The notes below the pieces were generated by a model. It did not search any database. It saw only the letters and a program-made list of their open reading frames with translations, and was not told the origin of the DNA. Shown here in pieces: positions 49,558 to 57,768 of a stretch of 64,000 nucleotides of DNA; the first letter of the stretch is position 1, and the number at the start of each line of letters is the position of its first letter. This DNA is from Humibacter albus DSM 18994 (lineage in GTDB: Bacteria > Actinomycetota > Actinomycetes > Actinomycetales > Microbacteriaceae), in contig NZ_ATXT01000017.1 in assembly GCF_000421825.1 (NCBI RefSeq), forward strand, positions 62,001 through 126,000, read 5' to 3'. The translations under genes and the position numbers were made by a program.

Positions 49558-50285
49558 GAGGCATCTCCCGGAACGGGTGTCGCTGGCCGGATGAGGCCGA
49601 CGAGCAGCGCGAGGGCGGCACGAGCCAGGTAAACCGTCGACTTGATCGGGTTCTGTGACGGCGTTCCACCGGCGCGTTCGCGCATCTCTGTCGGCACCTG
49701 CGTGATCGTGAGCCCCGCCTTGGCCGCGATAAGCAGGGCCTCGATCGTGTCGCCGAGGTATTCGGCCGGGTAGTTGGACGCGAACAGCGCGACGGCACGC
49801 GGGCCCATCGCCTTGAATCCCGACGTGGTGTCGCTGAGCTTGGTGCGAGCGACCCGGCTCATCACGACCGAGAGGAAGGACATCGCCCAGTGTCGCGGGC
49901 CTCTGACGACGTACGCACCCTTGCCCGCGAACCGGGCCCCGATGACGATGTCCGCCTGTTCGAGGCCCTCGACGAGGGTCGTGACCTCCGACGGATCGTG
50001 CTGACCGTCGGAATCCACTTGCACAACGTTGCGGTACCCGTGCTCCAGAGCGAACCGGAATCCGAGACGCATGGCGCCGCCGACGCCGAGGTTGAACGGC
50101 AGCTGGGCGACCTCGGCTCCCGCACGGCTCGCCTCGCGTGCCGTGTTGTCGCTGGATCCGTCGTCGATCACGATGCAGGACACACCCGGGAGCGTGGCGA
50201 GAACCTCGGTGACGACCGCCCCGACGTTGGGTTCTTCGTTGAGCGCAGGCATGACGATCAGCGTCCGCTCGAGGGCCGTGGGCAT
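49554..50285 (-). CDS. Dolichol-phosphate-mannose-synthase-like GT2 (copy 1)
   Basis: A 243-residue GT2 of the polyprenyl-phosphate hexose synthase group. LIVMPALNEEPNVGAVV is the nucleotide-binding start, CIVIDDGSSDNTA the second motif, NLGVGGAMRLGF the third and VQVDSDGQHDP the DxD site. LSDTTSGFKAMGPRA and the ITQVPTEMRERAGGTP stretch are typical of DPM1-like enzymes. It lacks its own membrane segments, so the coupled DUF2304 protein probably anchors it. TAGAAT lies 7 nt before the ATG. Confidence 0.9.
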   Translation of the reverse strand: MPTALERTLIVMPALNEEPNVGAVVTEVLATLPGVSCIVIDDGSSDNTAREASRAGAEVAQLPFNLGVGGAMRLGFRFALEHGYRNVVQVDSDGQHDPSEVTTLVEGLEQADIVIGARFAGKGAYVVRGPRHWAMSFLSVVMSRVARTKLSDTTSGFKAMGPRAVALFASNYPAEYLGDTIEALLIAAKAGLTITQVPTEMRERAGGTPSQNPIKSTVYLARAALALLVGLIRPATPVPGDAS

Positions 50286-50292
50286 GTCCCGG

Positions 50293-50298
50293 ATTCTA
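50293..50298 (-). promoter_or_regulatory. -10 box of the DPM-like gene (leaderless)
   Basis: On the minus strand TAGAAT is followed after 7 nt by the ATG at 50285. Confidence 0.6.
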
Positions 50299-50364
50299 CC
50301 GGGCGATGGCGGACGATCCGGGTGGCAGCGCAGCCGGTGAGCGAGAACGTTCGCGAGAGTGGTG

Positions 50365-50370
50365 AAGAAT
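50365..50370 (+). promoter_or_regulatory. -10 box of the GT2 gene at 50377
   Basis: AAGAAT lies 6 nt before the GTG at 50377, which argues against the in-frame GTG codons at 50359 and 50362. Confidence 0.45.
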
Positions 50371-50376
50371 CGATTC

Positions 50377-51324
50377 GTGGTTACTCCTCCAGAGCGTCGC
50401 GTGGTCGCAGTGGTGTCGGTCTACCGGCCTGGCCGCGATGTGGTGGACAACGTTGCCGAGATCGTGGAGCAGGTCGATCACGTCATCGTCGTCGACGACG
50501 GCAGTGGCGACGGCTTCGAGCAGGTTTTCGCCGAGATATCTGCGGCGGGAGCCCGTCTTGTGATGCTGCCCGAGAACTCAGGCATAGCGGCAGCGCTCAA
50601 CTCGGGGATCGACTCAGCCGATCTGACCGCAGCCGATGTCGTCGTCACCTTCGATCAGGACAGCAGCCTGCCTCAAGGATTTGTGGCGAGGCTTCTCGAG
50701 GCGCTCCGCCAATCCGAAGACGCTGGTCTATCTGTCGGGATCGTCGCTCCCGCCACATTTGCCGGCGTCGACCAGACGGGGGCCGAGGTGGCCCCCGGCG
50801 TGCCCGAGGCGTTGCGTCCGATTCAGTCGGGGATGCTCATCACCGGTTCGACGCTCGAGCGAATCGGCACCTTCGACGAAGGACTCTTCATCGACCTCGT
50901 CGACGTGGAGTTCTATCTCAGAGTGTTGGCCGCCGGTCTCACCTCTGTGGCGGCGCCGGGGCTGGATCTTCCGCACGAACTCGGACATTTCCAATCCATG
51001 TCCGTATTCGGCCGCAGGGTGAGCACGACTCTCAGCACCCCTTTCCGCTACTACTACCGTGCGCGCAACCGTGCCATTGTCACGCGGCGCTACCGAAAAA
51101 TCGCAGGCGATCTCCTCCGCCGGGAGCGCGACCGCGATATCGCCCATTTCGTGGTGGCGGTAGCCTTTGCCCGCCCGAGGCGTGCATTGTTCACGGTGTT
51201 GAGACGCGGATGGCGAGACGGACGAAGGGGTACCGGGGGCCGCATCCCTAGCGATCTGAACGATATTGCCGCATCAGTTTCGTGGCGCGGGCAACGAATC
51301 GAGCGGCCAAGGCTCACAGCCTGA
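50377..51324 (+). CDS. Glycosyltransferase family 2 (rhamnosyltransferase-like)
   Basis: A 315-residue GT-A enzyme. VVAVVSVYRPGRDVVDNV, VIVVDDGSGDG and ENSGIAAALNSGI are the first motifs, VTFDQDSSLP the metal site and DEGLFIDLVDVEFYLR the acceptor region. DQDS and the FIDxVDxE-type motif are frequent in RfbF-like rhamnosyltransferases, which would fit the dTDP-rhamnose genes upstream. It is a single-gene unit, divergent from the DPM-like gene and convergent with the next GT2, 13 nt from its stop. Confidence 0.85.
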   Translation: MVTPPERRVVAVVSVYRPGRDVVDNVAEIVEQVDHVIVVDDGSGDGFEQVFAEISAAGARLVMLPENSGIAAALNSGIDSADLTAADVVVTFDQDSSLPQGFVARLLEALRQSEDAGLSVGIVAPATFAGVDQTGAEVAPGVPEALRPIQSGMLITGSTLERIGTFDEGLFIDLVDVEFYLRVLAAGLTSVAAPGLDLPHELGHFQSMSVFGRRVSTTLSTPFRYYYRARNRAIVTRRYRKIAGDLLRRERDRDIAHFVVAVAFARPRRALFTVLRRGWRDGRRGTGGRIPSDLNDIAASVSWRGQRIERPRLTA

Positions 51325-51336
51325 CGTTTGCTCCGA

Positions 51337-52347
51337 TCAGCGCTCTGGCACACCCATCGACCTGCCGCCGATGAACCAGCCGGCGATCCATCCGCCGAGA
51401 TATTCGACGACGCTCCGTGCGGCGACGAGGTCTCGGCGGCGTGCTTCGCGGAGGAAACGGAACGTGTGCACCAGCCGGCGCTGTCTGCCATAGAGCGCCA
51501 CGAGCTGCCCGATCGCCGTCGAGCGGGGTGCGCGCAACGCCAGGGTCTCGACCATGAGCTGACGCCAGCCGACCGAAACCTTGAAGACTGATCTCGCGAC
51601 CGCCCGTGGGCCGTGGCCGCCTTCGTAGCGGTCGGAGATCGACCGCACGGTCGCCCAACTCGAGCCGGGATCGACCTTGCTTGCATCCGACAACATTTCG
51701 CCGATCGCGTTGCCGCCGTGCTGCACGTAGTCCTGCACGATGTCACTGGTGACTAGAGTTCCCGATTGTGTCGCGGCGCACAGGGCCAACCAGTGATCGT
51801 GCACCTCAGATGGTGTTGCCATGCGAGGGAACGGCAGGGCGGTGGCGAGTACCTCGCGTCGCAATACGCAGATGCCGCCCGTGAACTGGTTGGTAAGCGT
51901 GAAGTACGGGACGGTCAGATCGAGTCGTCGGGTATCGGCTGAGACGACGCGGTCGGAGGGATACTCCACCACCCTGGCCTGGCCGGAGACCAGCGAGTGG
52001 TCGGCAAGATGGGGGAGGAGCGTCTCGAGCTTGTTCGGATACCAGTAGTCATCCTGGTCGCTGAGCGCGACCCAGTTCGATTCCGGGTGCACCGCAGCGA
52101 GCACCCGTTCGAAATTGCCGTAGAAACCGACACGATCGTCGAATCCGATCACCCTGAACCGTTCATCGTGCCCGAGTGCCGCTTCAACGAGCTCCTCAAC
52201 GCGGTCTGGTCGTCCGTCGGCGGAGATCAAACACTCGAAGTCTCGGTGCGTCTGGTCCCGGATGCTTCTCAGCTGTCGCGCGAAGAGCTCAGGATCCGGA
52301 TTGTATGCGGCCATTGCCACAGTCCCGAAGCCGGCATGCTCGTCCAT
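51337..52347 (-). CDS. Glycosyltransferase family 2 (SDQDD type)
   Basis: A 336-residue GT-A enzyme. GTVAMAAYNPDPELFARQL starts the fold; SADGRPDRVEELVE, VGFYGNFERVL and VALSDQDDYWYPNKLE (metal site) follow. GGICVLRREVL and VHDHWLALCAATQSG lie on the acceptor side. The SDQDD-W pattern is shared with the GT2 at 53694-54452 and is common in rhamnosyl- and related transferases of surface polysaccharides. The C-terminal 80 residues are rich in Arg. Donor and acceptor are unknown. Confidence 0.88.
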   Translation of the reverse strand: MDEHAGFGTVAMAAYNPDPELFARQLRSIRDQTHRDFECLISADGRPDRVEELVEAALGHDERFRVIGFDDRVGFYGNFERVLAAVHPESNWVALSDQDDYWYPNKLETLLPHLADHSLVSGQARVVEYPSDRVVSADTRRLDLTVPYFTLTNQFTGGICVLRREVLATALPFPRMATPSEVHDHWLALCAATQSGTLVTSDIVQDYVQHGGNAIGEMLSDASKVDPGSSWATVRSISDRYEGGHGPRAVARSVFKVSVGWRQLMVETLALRAPRSTAIGQLVALYGRQRRLVHTFRFLREARRRDLVAARSVVEYLGGWIAGWFIGGRSMGVPER

Positions 52348-52399
52348 CGTGCTCCTGATTCAGCCTGGGTCTTGCGCCGGATCGCATCATGAGAGCCCG

Positions 52400-52405
52400 T
52401 AGACT
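52400..52405 (+). promoter_or_regulatory. -10 box of the Wzx-like gene (short leader)
   Basis: TAGACT lies 30 nt before the GTG at 52436. Unlike its neighbours this gene has a leader with an AGGGGAAG ribosome-binding site. Confidence 0.5.
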
Positions 52406-52435
52406 CTGGTGGTCCGAAACTCGAGGGGAAGACCA

Positions 52436-53701
52436 GTGGCCCCGCGCGCGCTTATCAGTATCTCAAAGCGGATTGCCGGATTCGCTGTACCTGTGGCGGC
52501 GAGCACGGTGCTCGGCATAGTCACGATTCCGTTGCTCGTCCGGTCGCTCGGCGCTGCGGAATGGGGCTCTCTTGCCGTCGTGCAGGCGACGAGTCAGTTG
52601 GTGGGCATTCTTGTCGCGTTCGGCTGGGGCGCCACGGGGCCATCCGCCGTGGCGTCAGCCTCGAAGGCGGCGCGACCAGACCTGTATGCCCAGTCACTGA
52701 TCGCACGTTCCTATCTCTTTGTGGTCGGCGTCGTCATCGGTGCGATCGTGCTCGTCTTCCTGACCAGGGGCGATGTCACCGTCGCAGTCGTGGGATCTGT
52801 CACGTATTTGCTTCCGTTCCTCGGAGCGAGTTGGTATTTCGTCGGCGAAGGGAGACCGTGGCGGCTCTTTGTCTACGACTCGTTGCCCACGCTCGTCGGC
52901 ACACTAGCCGGCCTCGTCGCGGCGGTGACCACTCGAAGCCTGATCGCCTTTCTCCTGTTGCAGGCGGCGGGCAGCTTGGTGGCCGTGGCGTTGGATGCCT
53001 TCGTCGTGCTTCACGGCTCGGGCGCAAGGATCCGAGGGCGCACGTCGCCACGAGCAGCCGCGGCAAGCCTCTCCGGTCAACGTCACGCTGTGACGAGCGC
53101 ACTCACCTCCGGCCTCTATGTGAACCTTCCCTTGCTGTCGATTCAGACCTTCCTGCCGGGATTCGTGCCGGTCTACGCGCTGGCCGACCGCTTCTTCCGG
53201 TACGCGAACGTGGCCTTTTCGCCTGTTCAGCAGTTCTTGCAAGGGTGGGTGCCCGAAACCGGCGAACGGCGCTCCTTCACCCGAATGAGATATGCGACCT
53301 GGGCGGGGCTGGGGTTCGGCATTCTCGGAGGTGCTCTCGTAGCCGCACTCACGCGACCTCTCGCCTGGCTGCTCTCCGGGGGAGAGATCGACGTGCCGCT
53401 CGCGTTGAGCATCCCGCTGGGCGCCGCATTCGTGTTCGTCGCATCGTCCGCCGTGATCGGTTACGCATGCCTCGTTCCGGTCGGCCGGGAGCGATCGCTC
53501 GCGGCCTCGACAGTCGTCGGCGCCCTGGCAGGCGCGCCGTTGATCATCCTCTTCGCTGTTCTTCAGCTCCCCGTCCTGGTCGCATGGTCCGTCGCCGTCT
53601 CAGAGGCGATCGTCGCCGTCTACCAGTTCTCCGTGCTGCGCAGCGAGCTTTCCCGCAGAGAGCGTCTTCTCGAGCCCGCTGGCGAGGCTCCCGGTGAGTG
53701 A
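52436..53701 (+). CDS. Wzx-like polysaccharide flippase (copy 1)
   Basis: A 421-residue protein with about twelve hydrophobic segments, of the MOP/oligosaccharide flippase type. It opens SISKRIAGFAVPVAASTVLGIVTIPLLVRSLG; GLYVNLPLLSIQTFLPGFVPVYALADRFFRY (read in parts) recurs in the copy at 55337-56560. It should move undecaprenyl-pyrophosphate-linked units across the membrane. GTG 52436 is preferred over GTG 52409: AGGGGAAG precedes it, and the earlier codon sits only 3 nt after the -10 box. It overlaps the next GT2 by 8 nt. Confidence 0.82.
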   Translation: MAPRALISISKRIAGFAVPVAASTVLGIVTIPLLVRSLGAAEWGSLAVVQATSQLVGILVAFGWGATGPSAVASASKAARPDLYAQSLIARSYLFVVGVVIGAIVLVFLTRGDVTVAVVGSVTYLLPFLGASWYFVGEGRPWRLFVYDSLPTLVGTLAGLVAAVTTRSLIAFLLLQAAGSLVAVALDAFVVLHGSGARIRGRTSPRAAAASLSGQRHAVTSALTSGLYVNLPLLSIQTFLPGFVPVYALADRFFRYANVAFSPVQQFLQGWVPETGERRSFTRMRYATWAGLGFGILGGALVAALTRPLAWLLSGGEIDVPLALSIPLGAAFVFVASSAVIGYACLVPVGRERSLAASTVVGALAGAPLIILFAVLQLPVLVAWSVAVSEAIVAVYQFSVLRSELSRRERLLEPAGEAPGE

Positions 53702-54452
53702 GCGGGTGCCGGTCAGCGTCAGCGTCTGCATGGCCACGTATAACGGAGAACGGTTCGTCGAGGAACAGTTGAGGTCGATCCTCGATCAACTCCCGTCCGA
53801 TGGCGAGATCCTCGTCGTCGACGATGCATCGACCGACGGAACTGTGGCAGTCGTCACGGGCATGGGGGATCCGCGCATCCGGGTCTTCGTGCATGCGGAC
53901 AACAGGGGATACGTCTCGACCTTCGGGGAGGCGCTGGAACGCGCGGACGGAGCGGCCATTCTGCTCAGCGATCAGGACGACGTGTGGGTGCCCGGGCGAC
54001 TCGATGTGCTCGTTGCAGCGCTGCAGCAAGTCGATGTCGTCGCGTCGAACCTCGCTTTGTATCCTGACGGAGCGCCGCTGCCGACTCCTTTGGGCGGCAC
54101 GGACTGGAATCTGACCGCGTCGACCTCGACTCACCGAATACGCAACTTGCTCGGAGTTCTGACCGGTTCTATGCCCTACTTCGGGTGCGCGATGGCGATG
54201 ACAGCGTCCGCGAGAAGCCGCATTCTCCCGTTTCCCGCGTTTCTCACGGAATCCCATGACCTTTGGATCGCACTATGCGGCAATGCGGACCGATCTATCG
54301 CGCACGTCGAGCAAATCACGGTATTGAGACGACTGCACGATGCGAACACGTCACCCTCTCGCCCTCGAGATCTCGGCACGGTAATGAAGGCGCGTTGGAT
54401 GCTTGTGCGCGCCATTCTCGTTGCGTATCGCAGGGCGAGACGCGGGCGCTGA
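53694..54452 (+). CDS. Glycosyltransferase family 2 (SDQDD type)
   Basis: A 252-residue GT-A enzyme. VSVSVCMATYNGERFVEEQL, ILVVDDASTDGT, ADNRGYVSTFGEAL and AILLSDQDDVWVPGRLD (metal site) follow in family order. YFGCAMAMTASARSRILP and ESHDLWIALCGNAD lie on the acceptor side. It starts with GTG inside the end of the flippase gene, so the two are coupled. It converges with a GT2 on the other strand, leaving 6 nt. The pair mirrors the GT2-flippase pair that follows. Confidence 0.9.
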   Translation: MSERVPVSVSVCMATYNGERFVEEQLRSILDQLPSDGEILVVDDASTDGTVAVVTGMGDPRIRVFVHADNRGYVSTFGEALERADGAAILLSDQDDVWVPGRLDVLVAALQQVDVVASNLALYPDGAPLPTPLGGTDWNLTASTSTHRIRNLLGVLTGSMPYFGCAMAMTASARSRILPFPAFLTESHDLWIALCGNADRSIAHVEQITVLRRLHDANTSPSRPRDLGTVMKARWMLVRAILVAYRRARRGR

Positions 54453-54458
54453 GCCGGC

Positions 54459-55340
54459 CTACCGGAAGGCGTGTCCGAGCAGCGCGCGCACGCCCGCCCC
54501 GTCCCGCTGGGAAACCGCCCCGACGAGGTTCGTGAGTGCGTTCAGCCGGGACGTCACATGAACACGTGCCGCACGAGCGGCTCGCCTCCAGCCCAAGCGG
54601 TTCGCTGCCTCGGTGGCTTCCGCGAACAGTGCCGCCTCCTCCTCGAACCGAGCGCCGTTCGCAGCGGTCCACGACGACACGCTCGCCGAATGCCTGCGGT
54701 AGCGGAAAGTAGTCGCCGAGAAAAGCACGAGGGAACCGCCGTCCATCAAGATCTCGAGTTGCAAAGCGAGATCGAGGGCCACTTCGAATTCCGGTCGGAA
54801 TCCCCGGTGGATCAGTTCTGTTCGACGCCAGCAAATCGAAGGGAAGTACGCCCAATCGCCTCGCAGAAGCCCAACCGCCAAGGGCTCTCCGCGTAACTCG
54901 GCGATGTCGGCGACCTTTGGGCGCAGCACTGCCTTGAGCCGGTCTGCAAGTGGCATCACCGATCGGCCTCTCGCATCGATGACGTCAACGCCTGGATGGT
55001 AATACGAACCCTCAGGAAATCTGGCGATGGCCTTCTCGAGCTCTTCGACGTAGTTGGGGAGCATCAGGTCGTCGCACCCCATGATCACGACGTGATCGGC
55101 CCGGGAGAGGTCGACCGAGCGTTGGAAATTGCCGGTGACTCCCAGGTTCTCCGAGTTACGGACATACGTGACACGCGGGTCCGTTATGCCGAGCACCCAT
55201 TCGCCCGGTGCGAGGTCCGGGAAGCAGTCGTCGAGCACCGTGAGGTGCCAGTCGGGCGAGGTCTGGGCCAGCACGCTGCGCACGGCCTCCCGGAGCAGTT
55301 CGGGATCGCCGTAGAACGGCATCATGATGTCGATCGTCAC
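54459..55340 (-). CDS. Glycosyltransferase family 2
   Basis: A 293-residue GT-A enzyme. IDIMMPFYGDPELLREAVRS, TVLDDCFPDLAPGEW, SENLGVTGNFQRSVDLS and VVIMGCDDLMLPNYVEE (metal-site equivalent, CDD) are in order. Acceptor-side segments include LLRGDWAYFPSICWRRTEL and LDLALQLEILMDGGSL. The central pair reads GCDD rather than SDQDD, so the metal site is slightly unusual. GTG 55340 overlaps the flippase stop (GTGA). Specificity is unknown. Confidence 0.87.
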   Translation of the reverse strand: MTIDIMMPFYGDPELLREAVRSVLAQTSPDWHLTVLDDCFPDLAPGEWVLGITDPRVTYVRNSENLGVTGNFQRSVDLSRADHVVIMGCDDLMLPNYVEELEKAIARFPEGSYYHPGVDVIDARGRSVMPLADRLKAVLRPKVADIAELRGEPLAVGLLRGDWAYFPSICWRRTELIHRGFRPEFEVALDLALQLEILMDGGSLVLFSATTFRYRRHSASVSSWTAANGARFEEEAALFAEATEAANRLGWRRAARAARVHVTSRLNALTNLVGAVSQRDGAGVRALLGHAFR

Positions 55341-56560
55341 GATGCCACCCTGAAGATTCGTTGTTTGACCACGATGAGCTGATAGACCAATACCACGATT
55401 TCAGACAACGCAAGCGCAGACGTGACGCCGATGAGACCGAAACCCAGCGCGGCCGGGATCAGGCAGAACACCCCGATAATGGCACCCGCAACAGTGCTCC
55501 ATGCAAGAGCGGATGTCAGGCGGTAAGTGGTGAGCACGGCGAAGCCCGTCACCTGCGAGATGAGCATCGCGCCCAATGCGAAGCCCATCGTGATCGCGAT
55601 CGGATACGAGATCGATAATTCTCCGCCCGAGAGTACGAGGCCCGCCCACGGCGCCAGCACCGCATACAGCACTCCCCCGACGATGCCGAGGTAGATCGTC
55701 AGCATCGTGATACGTCTCGCCCTGTGCAGCTGCTCGGCCGGGTCCTTTCTCGGGACGTACCCCTGCGATACCTGCACGTATGGCCGGGTCGCGTAGAGCG
55801 CGAGGCGCATGATGCGTTCCGCGAGCGCATACACGGCCGTGAAGCTGGGCAAGAAGATCTGTACGACCACGATCGGAAGGTTCACGTAGAGCGTCGACAC
55901 AGCCGACATGGACACGGCCGGCAGGTGCGAACGCATACGAGTGATCGCGCGCACGAGCGAGAGGTCGAGGCTCCATCCGGGATACCGGCGCAGGATGCTC
56001 GAGCTCGCGATCGCGGTCGCCGCAACACCGCCGACCAGCTGGAATCCGACGAACCACAGCGCGTCGCCCGTCCAGAACAGGAGCAGTGCACCGACGACGG
56101 AACCGACCTGCCGCGGAATGGTTTCGATGAACAGGAAGCGCAGGGGGCTCGATTCGCCGACGAAGAACCAGCCGCCCGAGAGCCCGGGCAGAAGCGCCGC
56201 GATGAGCGTCACCACGGCGATCAGAGGCTGCTGCGGTAGGAGCACCAGAGTGATCACGGTGCAGACCGCCCCGACGCCGATGAGCAGCCAGCTGCGGCTC
56301 ACCAGAGACCCGATGTAGGACTGGCCGCGCTCCGGGGCGTCCATGCTCGCCACTTCAGTGGGCCCCGTCACGCCCCAGCCGGCGCCCACGAGCACCACGC
56401 CGAAACCTGCGACGCCCTGAGCCACGGCGATGGTCGCCCAGGTGTGAGCGCCCGCGACGATGATGACGACCGGGATGACGGCGACGCTGATGATGCCGCC
56501 GGTGATCACTGACAGACCGTATCCGCTGAATGAGCGCGTGATGCTTCGTGCGCTCACCAT
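55337..56560 (-). CDS. Wzx-like polysaccharide flippase (copy 2)
   Basis: A 407-residue protein with about twelve hydrophobic segments. VGAGWGVTGPTEVASM, GGWFFVGESSPLRFLFIE and STLYVNLPIVVVQIFLPSF align with the copy at 52436-53701 (FGWGATGPSAVASA, ASWYFVGEGRPWRLFVYD), so the two are paralogues. Both are coupled to a GT2 gene, in mirror orientation. It should flip lipid-linked saccharide units. No clear ribosome-binding site is seen at ATG/GTG 56560, and a slightly later start is possible. Confidence 0.82.
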   Translation of the reverse strand: MVSARSITRSFSGYGLSVITGGIISVAVIPVVIIVAGAHTWATIAVAQGVAGFGVVLVGAGWGVTGPTEVASMDAPERGQSYIGSLVSRSWLLIGVGAVCTVITLVLLPQQPLIAVVTLIAALLPGLSGGWFFVGESSPLRFLFIETIPRQVGSVVGALLLFWTGDALWFVGFQLVGGVAATAIASSSILRRYPGWSLDLSLVRAITRMRSHLPAVSMSAVSTLYVNLPIVVVQIFLPSFTAVYALAERIMRLALYATRPYVQVSQGYVPRKDPAEQLHRARRITMLTIYLGIVGGVLYAVLAPWAGLVLSGGELSISYPIAITMGFALGAMLISQVTGFAVLTTYRLTSALAWSTVAGAIIGVFCLIPAALGFGLIGVTSALALSEIVVLVYQLIVVKQRIFRVAS

Positions 56561-56745
56561 CGGCGCGTCGCCGGATTCACTCGTCGGTACCTCGTGCTTT
56601 CACAGATGGATGCGCCGCAGAGGGCGCGGACATGCGGGTCGGGTACCCGTACAGCCATCGCAACATAGTAGGGCGTCGCGGGTACGCATCCGCCTCTGGC
56701 CCGCTCACCGGGGCGACTCTCACCTGGGACAGAGCCCTCGACTAA

Positions 56746-56751
56746 TACAAT
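56746..56751 (+). promoter_or_regulatory. -10 box of galE (leaderless)
   Basis: TACAAT lies 6 nt before the GTG at 56758. Confidence 0.65.
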
Positions 56752-56757
56752 CGCCGG

Positions 56758-57768
56758 GTGTCTGTTCTCGTGACGGGCGGAGCGGGCTACATCGGCAGCC
56801 ACGTGGTCCGCCTTCTGCTCGACCGCGGTGACGAGGTCGTCGTGGTCGACAGATTGTCGACCGGACGACGAGAGCGCATTGACGGAGCAACGCTGCTCGA
56901 AACCGACCTCGCCTCACCAACGGCCGAGGATGAGATCCACGAGATCGTGCGGGAGCATGGCCTCACGGGCGTGCTGCATTTCGCCGCGTTGAAGAGCGCC
57001 CCGGAGTCGGTGCAGGAGCCCGAACGCTACTACCGGCAGAACCTGGACTCGCTCGCCAACCTGCTCGCCGGCATCCGTGACTCCGACGTGCAGGCGTTCG
57101 TGTTCTCGTCGTCCGCGGCGGTCTACGGCGAAGTCTCCGACGAACCGGTGGGGGAGGATGCGCCGCTCGCGCCGATCAATCCCTACGGCCAGACCAAGCT
57201 CGCGGGGGAATGGCTGGTGCGTGCCGCGACGGCGGTAGCCGGCATCCCGTCGGTGAGCCTGCGCTACTTCAACGTCGGCGGCGCCGGTTGGCCCGATCTC
57301 GGCGACGAGCAGGTCGGCAACCTCTTCAGCATTACGATTGAGCGCGTTCTTCGTGGCGAGCCGCCGATCATCTACGGCGACGACTACGCGACCCGCGACG
57401 GCACGGGAGTGCGCGATTACGTGCACGTGCTTGACGTCGCTGAGGCGCACCTCGCGGCGCTGGGAGCGCTGCGCGGCGGACTGCAGCACGACGTGTACAA
57501 CATCGGCACGGGCACCGGCGCGAGCGTGCGCGAGGTGATCGACGCCGTCGCCGCGGCCTCGGGACGATTGCTGCACCCCGTCGTGTCGGAGCGGCGGCCA
57601 GGCGATCCGGCGAGCGTCGTCGCGGATGTCTCGCGCGCGTCGCGCGAGCTTGCCTGGCGTTCGCGGTACTCGTTGTCCGAGATGGTGGAGTCCGCCTGGA
57701 ACGCGCGGGCCGGCGCGGCTCGATCCGGCGCAGGTGAACGGATCCGGCCGGAGGCCGAACAGTCGTGA
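56758..57768 (+). CDS. galE: UDP-glucose 4-epimerase
   Basis: A 336-residue extended SDR enzyme interconverting UDP-glucose and UDP-galactose. VLVTGGAGYIGSHVVRLL is the NAD loop, VLHFAALKSAPESV the substrate loop, and VFSSSAAVYGE plus NPYGQTKLAGE hold Ser and the Tyr-Lys pair. YFNVGGAG and YGDDYATRDGTGVRDYVHV are GalE hallmarks. It starts with GTG 6 nt after a -10 box, and its stop overlaps the DUF6541 gene. It can feed the galactofuranose branch through Glf. Confidence 0.95.
   Translation: MSVLVTGGAGYIGSHVVRLLLDRGDEVVVVDRLSTGRRERIDGATLLETDLASPTAEDEIHEIVREHGLTGVLHFAALKSAPESVQEPERYYRQNLDSLANLLAGIRDSDVQAFVFSSSAAVYGEVSDEPVGEDAPLAPINPYGQTKLAGEWLVRAATAVAGIPSVSLRYFNVGGAGWPDLGDEQVGNLFSITIERVLRGEPPIIYGDDYATRDGTGVRDYVHVLDVAEAHLAALGALRGGLQHDVYNIGTGTGASVREVIDAVAAASGRLLHPVVSERRPGDPASVVADVSRASRELAWRSRYSLSEMVESAWNARAGAARSGAGERIRPEAEQS

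Noticed and set aside
52409-52435. GTG at 52409 as the start of the first flippase
   Set aside because: It lies only 3 nt after the -10 box, while GTG 52436 has a good ribosome-binding site.
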